From: Solen grandis
Taxonomy: Eukaryota > Mollusca > Bivalvia > Adapedonta > Solenidae
Length of the DNA stretch: 64,000 nucleotides
Assembly: GCA_021229015.1 (NCBI GenBank)
Contig: CM037789.1
Span: forward strand, 36,398,469 to 36,462,468
Direction: 5' to 3'
The notes beneath the pieces are model-generated. The model was not told the origin of the DNA and did no database searches. It saw only the letters and a program-made list of their open reading frames with translations. Numbering within the stretch: position 1 is the stretch's first letter; each line of letters starts with the position of its first letter. Shown here piece by piece: positions 33,801-44,500 of the stretch. The translations under genes were made by a program, and so were the position numbers.

Positions 33801-36800
33801 AATAATTCTTGCCTCCAACGGGGTTTGAACCCACAACCTTCGGATCCATAATCAGATACATTTCCACCGGACCACGGCGCCAGTATTCAAAAGTGAAATT
33901 TTGATGCCATAATGTTGATTCACATAGTATAAAATATTAAAACACCAGACTACTGTTTGTTTTTGATTCCCAGGAGGGGAATTATTTAAGCAAGGAAGCC
34001 TTCTGGCTGTAAGTCTATGAAAATGGGGTTGCTACATAGCTGAAATACTACCACAACAACATAAATCAAACTGATTTAGTCTGCCAGCAATGAATGGTTG
34101 TTGACCATAAAGAAATACCCTGTACCAATGATATAACTTTTTCAACACTGCAGTGAAGAAATCAACGAAATCTTCGTACCTGATTTCTCTGCGATAGCTG
34201 TGGCAGTTCTGGCGACAACATCGTCCACATTCCGGGACAGTACACGGAGTTGCCATGTGACTCGTTCTTCTGTGGTCTCCATCAGTCGAATGTCGACAGA
34301 CTCCACAACACATGAAATAGTCTCTGTATGTGTCTCTCCATCCTGTAGAGAAAAAGTTACACCATGTGGTCGAACAAAATAAAATTTTAAAGGACATTTA
34401 AATTGTATTGATTTTTTCACTTTGTAAAGGTATAAAATGTATCCAATTTCAGTTTAGAGTTTAACTTTTTTTTCCATTTTACATCAAATGCAAAAGATGT
34501 TTACATAACTTATATAAATCATGTTTGTTGATGTTTAAACGAAGGGTTAGCATATTGGCAAGATCAATACAGTGTGAGAAAGCTGGAGTACCCAGGGAAA
34601 ACCTGTGTGCCTGGACTGGCAACCTACATACCCCTACACATATATCAAACCAAGGATGCAATAGTGAGAAGCAAAATGTGTTACCACTGTGCTATCCAAG
34701 CACCACTTTTGAGTTAAGACTTTAACCCTTTCCCTCATATAGACTCATTTTGACGCACTCAATAGGTACCACATAAAGCCTGATCTGCAGAAAGCCAAAC
34801 TCAAACCTTACCAAATTTAATTGTAAAATCCTCATTACCAGACCACTGAGGAGCAGCGAACAGCATAAAACCTGATCAGCCTGCGAGTTACTCACAGGCT
34901 GATCTGGTTTTATGCTGTTCGCATAGGTCTTTTCATGGTATCCTCTATGAGGGAAAGGGTTAACAAATCTTACCTCAAATTAAACTCAATAAGCCCTTCC
35001 AATGTTAACAGATACATACATATTCAAATTTAATTATCAGATTATCCAATGGCTCTGCACTTAAATACCATGTGACCATGTTTGTCCTGTTTTCTATAGT
35101 ACAGTAACATTTAAAGTCTACATTCAAATTCATGAAATGAAAGACAGAGGGATACAAATCTGTAATTAGGCTTATAATATATAAAAAGGAACATGAAGTA
35201 ATATTACATGAAAGACCAGAGATAACATGTGATAAATTGCAGATATTAAAAAAAAATGTAGTCCAATGACCTTTTTGAACTTGACCTCACTAACCTTCTT
35301 GCCTTGCTTCTCCACGGTAACTGTGACATCATCAGCAGAGAGGGGCTCCACAAGATGTACCCAAGTGTCACACAGTACCACTGGACCTGCACAAATAAAA
35401 ATTGTCTCTGTCTCATAATATGCAGAAGACTAAACAAACAACACAAGAACAGATTAATCATGTGAACAACTTACACTTGGATGCTAAAAAAAAACTTTAA
35501 AAAAAAAAAATTCAAATATGATTACTTAGTAATGGACTGAGTCTCGCTCAAATCATTTTGCATCTGGTTTTGACATTTGGTTTTTAATTGGTCTGGCATT
35601 GTGTTTAAAAGGGTATTTGGTCGCCCATTTAGATACATGGTTTCTGCATTACAGTGAGCTCATCCCAGATCAAACCACACAAATCATGTGTCTCACTAGG
35701 ATTCTGAAATCTACGGTCCTCCTATATATCTTTATAGTGACTGATCAGAAAAACTACGTCCTCCTATATATCTTTATAGTGACTGATCAGAAAAACTATA
35801 GTCCTCCTATATATCTTTATAGTGACTGATCAGAAAAACTACGGTCCTCCTATATATCTTTATAGTGACTGATCAGAAAAACTACGGTCCTCCTATATAT
35901 CTCTATAGTGACTAATCAGAAAAACTATTGTCCTCCTATATATCTTAATAGTGACTGATCAGAAAAACTATAGTCCTCCTATATATCTTTATAGTGACTG
36001 ATCAGAAAAACTACAGTCCTCCTATATATCTTTATAGTGACTGATCAGAAAAACTACAGTCCTCCTATATATCTTTATAGTGACTGATCAGAAAAACTAT
36101 AGTCCTCCTATATATCTTTATAGTGACTGATCAGAAAAACTAGTCCTCCTATATATCTTTATAGTGACTGATCAGAAAAAGTATAGTCCTCCTATATATC
36201 TTTATAGTGACAGATCAGAAAAACTAGTCCTCCTATATATCTTTATAGTGACAGATCAGAAAAACTACAGTCCTCCTATATATCTTAATAGTGACTGATC
36301 AGAAAAACTACAGTCCTCCTATATATCTTTATAGTGACTGATCAGAAAAAGTATAGTCCTCCTATATATCTTTATAGTGACTGATCAGAAAAACTACAGT
36401 CCTCCTATATATCTTTATAGTGACTGATCAGAAAAACTATAGTCCTCCTATATATCTTAATAGTGACTGATCAGAAAAACTACAGTCCTCCTATATATCT
36501 TAATAGTGACTGATCAGAAAAACTACAGTCCTCCTATATATCTTTATAGTGACAGATCAGAAAAACTATAGTCCCCCTATATATCTTAATAGTGACTGAT
36601 CAGAAAAACTACAGTCCTCCTATATATCTTTATAGTGACTGATCAGAAAAAGTATAGTCCCCCTATATATCTTTATAGTGACTGATCAGAAAAAGTATAG
36701 TCCTCCTATATATCTTTATAGTGACTGATCAGAAAAACTATAGTCCTCCTATATATCTTTATAGTGACTGATCAGAAAAACTATAGTCCTCCTATATATC

Positions 36801-38532
36801 TTTATGTCCTCCTATATATCTTTATAGTGACTGATCAGAAAAACTATAGTCCTCCTATATATCTTTAAAGTGACTGATCAGAAAAACTATAGTCCTCCTA
36901 TATATCTTTATAGTGACTGATCAGAAAAACTACGGTCCCCCTATATATCTTTAAAGTGACTGATCAGAAAAACTATAGTCCTCCTATATATCTTTATAGT
37001 GACTGATCAGAAAAACTATAGTCCTCCTATATATCTTTATAGTGACTGATCAGAAAAACTATGGTCCTCCTATATATCTTTATAGTGACTGATCAGAAAA
37101 ACTATAGTCCTCCTATATATCTTTAAAGTGACTGATCAGAAAAACTATAGTCCTCCTATATATCTTTAAAGTGACTGATCAGAAAAACTATAGTCCTCCT
37201 ATATATCTTTAAAGTGACTGATCAGAAAAACTACAGTCCTCCTATATATCTTTAAAGTGACTGATCAGAAAAACTACAGTCCTCCTATATATCTTTAAAG
37301 TGACTGATCAGAAAAACTATAGTCCTCCTATATATCTTTAAAGTGACTGATCAGAAAAACTACAGTCCTCCTATATATCTTTAAAGTGACTGATCAGAAA
37401 AACTATAGTCCCCCTATATATCTTTATAGTGACTGATCAGAAAAACTACAGTCCTCCTATATATCTTTATAGTGACTGATCAGAAAAACTACAGTCCTCC
37501 TATATATCTTTAAAGTGACTGATCAGAAAAACTATAGTCCTCCTATATATCTTTATAGTGACTGATCAGAAAAACTACAGTCCTCCTATATATCTTTAAA
37601 GTGACTGATCAGAAAAACTACGGTCCTCCTATATATCTTTAAAGTGACTGATCAGAAAAACTACGGTCCCCCTATATATCTTTAAAGTGACTGATCAGAA
37701 AAACTATAGTCCTCCTATATATCTTTATAGTGACTGATCAGAAAAACTATAGTCCTCCTATATATCTTTATAGTGACTGATCAGAAAAACTATAGTCCTC
37801 CTATATATCTTTAAAGTGACTGATCAGAAAAACTATAGTCCTCCTATATATCTTTATAGTGACTGATCAGAAAAACTATGGTCCTCCTATATATCTTTAT
37901 AGTGACTGATCAGAAAAACTACAGTCTTCCTATATATCTTTATAGTGACAGATCAGAAAAACTATGGTCCTCCTATATATGTTTATAGTGACTGATCAGA
38001 AAAACTACGGTCTTCCTATATATCTTTATAGTGACTGATCAGAAAAACTACGGTCTTCCTATATATCTTTATAGTGACTGATCAGAAAAACTACGGTCCT
38101 CCTATATATGTTTATAGTGACTGATCAGAAAAACTACGGTCTTCCTATATATCTTTATAGTGACTGATCAGAAAAACTATAGTCCTCCTATATATCTTTA
38201 TAGTGACTGATCAGAAAAACTACGGTCCCCCTATATATCTTTATAGTGACTGATCAGAAAAACTATAGTCCTCCTATATATCTTTATAGTGACAGATCAG
38301 AAAAACTATGGTCCTCCTATATATCTTTATAGTGACTGATCAGAAAAACTACGGTCCTCCTATATATCTTTAAAGTGACTGATCAGAAAAACTATAGTCC
38401 TCCTATATATCTTTATAGTGACAGATCAGAAAAACTACGGTCCTCCTATATATCTTTAAAGTGACTGATCAGAAAAACTATAGTCCTCCTATATATCTTT
38501 AAAGTGACTGATCAGAAAAACTATAGTCCTCC

Positions 38533-38563
<31 letters not shown>

Positions 38564-41500
38564 GCTATATATCTATAAAGTGACTGATCAGGAAAACTGG
38601 AGTCCTCCCATATACAGTGAAACCTCGTTAGTCCGGACACTTTGGTCCTTGGGAGAATTTCCGGATTAATTAATTTTCCGTATTAATGAATCAACCCATA
38701 TCTCTCTTCTTCTTTTTTCTTTCTTTTATACTTTCTCATTGTACACTTGTGTGTGCGTGTGTTTATGTTTGTTACATTTGTTTTCCATTTATAATAAGTA
38801 TATTTAAAATTATATGCTTAGGACTATATATGATTATGTATTTAAATTGATGTTTACAGATGATGCATCTGTTTGACTTTATTTTAATCCATCCTTGACA
38901 TCAGCATTCTTAAGGAGAAGAAAAAGACACCTTAAGTAGGTGACAGCATAACTGTGACCCATTTCTTGTTCTACATTTGTGAGCAAAATGAATTGGATTT
39001 AATTATTTTAGCCAAAAAAGTTACCAACAAATAAATATTAAATGTACGCACTGAAAACAAAACATATGAAAAAAAATACGACCTAAAGGGCGGTCGGCTT
39101 TTCTGTCTCTTTTTACAGCATACATCTGCAATTGTGAATAAATTTTACCTTCTAACTCGCTAGTTAGTGAATCATATGTAGCTTGCGGCTATACCAGCCC
39201 TTAATTGCCCCCTATTCTCTGGACTGATTAGTATGAATCGCTCGCGTCTATGTGTAAACAATCTGCAGGTGACACTTCTATGACAGTCACGTGCCAAGAG
39301 TAGTCCAAATGATGTCTAAAAATAGTAGGTGGTAAATCCAGTCTGAACTGGTACCCGCATTATCGACTCATTTTAATAACAAATGAAAGATAGGTTCCCA
39401 AAATGGATGTCTGGATCTGAAACACAAATTTCAATATTACCAAATCATTTTTACGTTGTGGAAATCTGTTCCAAGAGAAAAGTGTCTGGATGGCAAGGAT
39501 TCCGGAGCAATGGAGCCAAGACTAACAAGGTTTCACTGTATCTATACAGTAACTGATCAGGAAAAATGGAGTCTTCCCATATATCTATAGAGACTGATCA
39601 GGAAAACTGAAGTCTTCCCATATATCTATAAAGTGACTGATCAGAAAAACACAAGTCTTCCTATATATCTATATAGCAACTTATGGAAAAACAAGGGTTG
39701 TTTTCATAAAATAAGGAGTCCTGGGACTCAAAACCTAGAGATTGTAAGATCCCTGTGAAGATTTTCATCATTGTTAATGTTTTTAATCCAATTATCCTAA
39801 CATAAATAAATGTCATAAACTTTTAAATCTGATTATTGTCATTATATTAAATAACAGCCTGATCCCCTATCTGCAGCATCATATACAGAGAAAATCAATT
39901 TACAGTTGTGAAAATGTGAGATGAATTTAATTAACGTAAAATTTTATTCAAAATTCTTAGCTTCAACTGTAAATTGAATATTCATTAACATTCTAATTGC
40001 AGTGGGTGTGGGAGGTCGTGGGTTGGATCCCTGGCTGTGACATACCAAAGTCGTAAAATATGGTACTTTTATAGCTCCCAATTGCTTGGCGTTCAGCATA
40101 TAAAGGTAGTTCCAGGACTGGTTGGCCTGGTGTCAGGATAATGTGACTGGGTGTGGTATCATGCCACATGTCTACAGCATGATACTGCAGTGTGGCAGCA
40201 ATATATCTGTCTCAAGTAAGCATCATCTCCAAATGACTGAAATACTGTCGGTTGGATGTTAAACCCAACAAACTAACTAATTGCAGTAATAAAGTATTTA
40301 ATTACTTGTTGCCATCCCTGTAAGATTGAAATTGAACTTCAAAATATAAAACAATACCCTATATATTGTAAATTTGTTATACATGAAAAATTTCAACTTT
40401 ATCACTGAAAAGTAAAACAGTTTAGCTTTAAAATGAAGCCCCACCCCTGTCAGATGCTACTCCCTCCTCTAATGGCTGAACTCTTCCCACCAGTTTCACA
40501 GTCCCCTGGGTCTTCTCCTGACACAGGAAGTGGCCCTTGTCAGCTGGGATTGCCATGGAAACTGTCACTGTGCTGGGTTTACTAGAAAATGACATACAAT
40601 TTCTCATGTGAAAAATCAATAACAAAAAAAATCAACAGATTAACATTTACAAGATTGATAAACATTCACAAATAACAGAAAGAAAGATGAGTTTATCATT
40701 TTTTTCATTTGTCAAATGGGCTCAGACTTTCAAATACACCAAGTCAAAGACCTATTGAACAAAGATTGGCAACTGTCTAAATCTCATAAAAGCATTTAAC
40801 AAATTGTCCAACTCTTGCACAGTCACATTTTAAATTTCCCTTTTTTTCTATTAAAGATATGTGAAAGTAAATTGTATCTTACAATATAACATTGTAATAC
40901 CATTAAAATGATACCTTAACCCTTTCCCTCATAGAGGACACCATGAAAAGACCTATGCGAACAGCATAAAACCAGATCAGCCTGCGAGTAACTCGCAGGC
41001 TGATCAGGTTTTATGCTGTTCGCTGCTCCTCAGTGGTCTGGAAATGAGGATTTTGTTATTAAATTTGGTAAGGTTTAACTGTGGTTTTCTGCAGATCAGG
41101 CTTTATGTGGTACCTATTGAGGGCGTCAAAATGAGTATATATGAGGGAAAGGGTTAAGTATTAAAATATGTCTAGAAATAAAAATGTTTTATGTAAAACA
41201 GGAAAGTACCTGCATGATGATATATGTTTCTGCGACACTAATTGAATTTAATAAGAATTTTTTTTAATTAATCAACTAAAAATAATTCCTTGCAGTGAGA
41301 AATGATCATTTTACAATATGCTTACAATTTCCTCAATTTTTTTTTCATATTTTTTGAAGTTTGCAAGATTCAATGATCTGCTGTGTGCCTAAACAATATT
41401 ATCTACTGGCTTTTCAAGGATTTAATATGTCTTTGTTCAAGTTAAACAAACCTCAGTGTAACAAAACTAGATGGATGTTCATGTATATATTAGAGTCAGT

Positions 41501-44500
41501 TTATTAACTTAAATTAAGTCCTAAAAGTTCCACATAATCTCATATTATCTTTTAATATGAAATATCAACATTAAATGTACATATCTATAAGTAGAATGGC
41601 GAAAAAGAAGTGACTACATTCCAAGTCACCAAACCAAACATCGTTTTACCTGTCATGATAGCTAATTGGGAAAAACAAATTAACACATCTCACAAAACTA
41701 ATTGAATTGTAAGACTGTTTCTATGATTTTATAGTGCTTTAATTTAATACTTTTTAAAGCAGCTATACTTAACACTTAGGTAAATTTCATCATTTTCTAT
41801 TGATAACTTTGGGAATATAAAAAAAAAAATGAATACATCACAAATAGCTGATAGTGAAATACAGGACTTGGAAAGAATAGGTGATATATAACACTACATG
41901 AGAAGAAACAAGGATGCAGTATTTCTATATAGGGCCTACAGTATATTTGCACATACTTTAGAAGCAGGAAGTCAAACAGCTCATCCAGCTTTCCTTCAAG
42001 TGTCCGCTGCCCATCGGCTGGCTCGCAATAGCGAAACATACCCGCAGTTGTCCCCCCTTCCTCTGCCAACTGCTTCAGGAACTTAAAATCATGACCTGCC
42101 ATTTGAAATGAACAAATCAGGATAAGAAAATTCATTACAGTTCAAGAATTTTGTCCAGTTTTTGTTGATTTCACAGATGCATGTATAATTGTACCCACCC
42201 CTCTAAGCATCCCTTAACAGAGACAGGAAACAGGATACCAAACTACAATATACAGCATTAAAATAACAATGGGATATTTAACAAAACTTCTGAGCCAAGA
42301 GGTTTAATCCACAAAATATCTTAAGACATTTCTCAACATTGGTTAACTTTTACAAATTCAATATTTTCTGACACTAGGTTTTCAAATGAGACATTTATCA
42401 GAAGAAGAGAACAATACTTGCAATTATAGCCCATCTTTAGAAAGGTATAGGAATGATAAAACAGACATGATAAAAAAATTATTATGTTATCTCTTATTCT
42501 TTACTTAATAATTGAATAAATTAACTAAGATGCTGTGTAAATACCCTTTATACTGTCCCAGGGGAAATTTGGACAAAAAAGTTTGCTGTTTAAAGCTATC
42601 TGTCAAAGTATGCACCCTCCCTCCCCCAACCACCACACACATCCCCAACATTTCCCTCCAAAAATATGACTACCAACCTGATGTGAAGCCCACAGTGTGT
42701 ATGGTGACTGCTTCCTTCTCTTGCTTCACCCACTGGCTATGCAGGGCACCAACCAGTCTGGGCATGACTGTCTTCTTACAGTTGGTGGTGTCACACCCAT
42801 CAGTCATGAATACAACCACTGTGCTGGTGTGCTGGTTCCCTGTGAATAGAGGGCTAACAATTACATAACCTTCTACATGGTTTCCAGTAAATAGTGGGTT
42901 ACTTAACCTTTCTGGTTCCCTGTAAATAGAGGGCTGACATTTATTTGACCTTCTGTAACTCCATCACACACCCTTGTACAAAAGGTAGATTCAATTTAAC
43001 ATACTCTGTCTTACTGGCTTCCTCCATAAACTATCATTTGAGTCCAATGTCTGTAAGAATTGTGTGTATATGATTTTGTAAATGGATGGATGGTAAGATA
43101 CCCCTCTGTACTTAATTCAACTTGAAACATTTCATTCACTTAAAACTGGGAAACAAGTTCCTTAAAAACTTATGCTTCATCCATATCAGAAAGTTCTGGG
43201 TTATACCAGTACTTAACACTCGCAAGTCTTGAAAAATTCTTGCCCCTAAAGTGTATCAGACTCACAACCTTGCAATCCTTAGTCAATGAACACTTCCACA
43301 GGCCAATGGCATCCTTATTGGAGTCCTTCCCATATGTAGCAAATTAATATATAAATCACACAAAAAAGCCTTTTCTGCATGTTCAAGATTTTGACCGTCG
43401 CCAACCATAGCTTTTTTTTTGCCGATGTTCTGAAGATATACTACAGTTCTCAGTAACGTGATTCCATTGTACTTCCTTACTAGTACTGATGGGGTGCCTG
43501 GTAGTGGTAATGCCCTTTGCTTTAGACTCACCAGTGTGTCCTGGGTTAGATTCCTGGTCACATACGTGAAAGGGTACGGTGGTGGCCCGTCCAGACACAT
43601 GGATTTTTCTGGGCTCTCCAGTGCCCCCCACCACATACGCCACCACCAGAGCCATTGAGAGTAATTAATATAAGTTGTGATTACTTGTTTCGTAATTGAG
43701 TAAAACAAATGAAGTTTAAATTAAACTAGTACAGATCCCTGAAAATTACCAAATTTATGCTCTGGTATGACTAAATGACAAAGTGTGACGGGCCCTTAAC
43801 CAGAGATTTGAATTACCTTGATGTAATGTTAAGCTTCGTGCTTTTCAGTTTGAATTGGCTTAACAGTGTAGTATCCTCACCTGCTAGTGTGACAACTTTA
43901 TTCAACTTCTCGAACGCAGCTTTGAAATCTGTTGTGGATTCTGCCTTTATGCCATCAATAACTGACTCATAAGTGTTCTTGTCCAGTTCCAGAATTCTAG
44001 CACGGCTATTGTAGATGACCAAATCTGTTTTAAAATTATCCTGCATGATACTGTGGCCAATAATCTTCCTCAATGAATCCTTGACCTGAAAAATATTAAA
44101 AGTGCAAACAAGCACTATATTTGAAGGTGATTCATACCCCCTGCTTTGACACAGAAAAAGGGCTTTAATTCTTACAAAATCCTTGACACAGTTATCCGCC
44201 CTTGTCTGCTGATTGGTCCTTCATGATAACTCTTTATTTTAAGTGTGAAGACATTAAAACAAGAGCAACAAACCTTCATGTTATGTGAGTTTAGGATGCT
44301 GTTAGAGCGTCCACCTCAGTAGGTCAGGGTTCAATCATCAGCGCAAGATACCAAAGGTATAGCTCTGTTTTTTCATTGCACTCAGCATATAAGGATAGTT
44401 CCAGGACTGGTTGGCCCGGTGTCGGGAAAATGTGACTGTGATGCCATATGTCTACAGCGTGATACTGATATGTGGCAGTCTCAAGAATACATAGTCTCCA

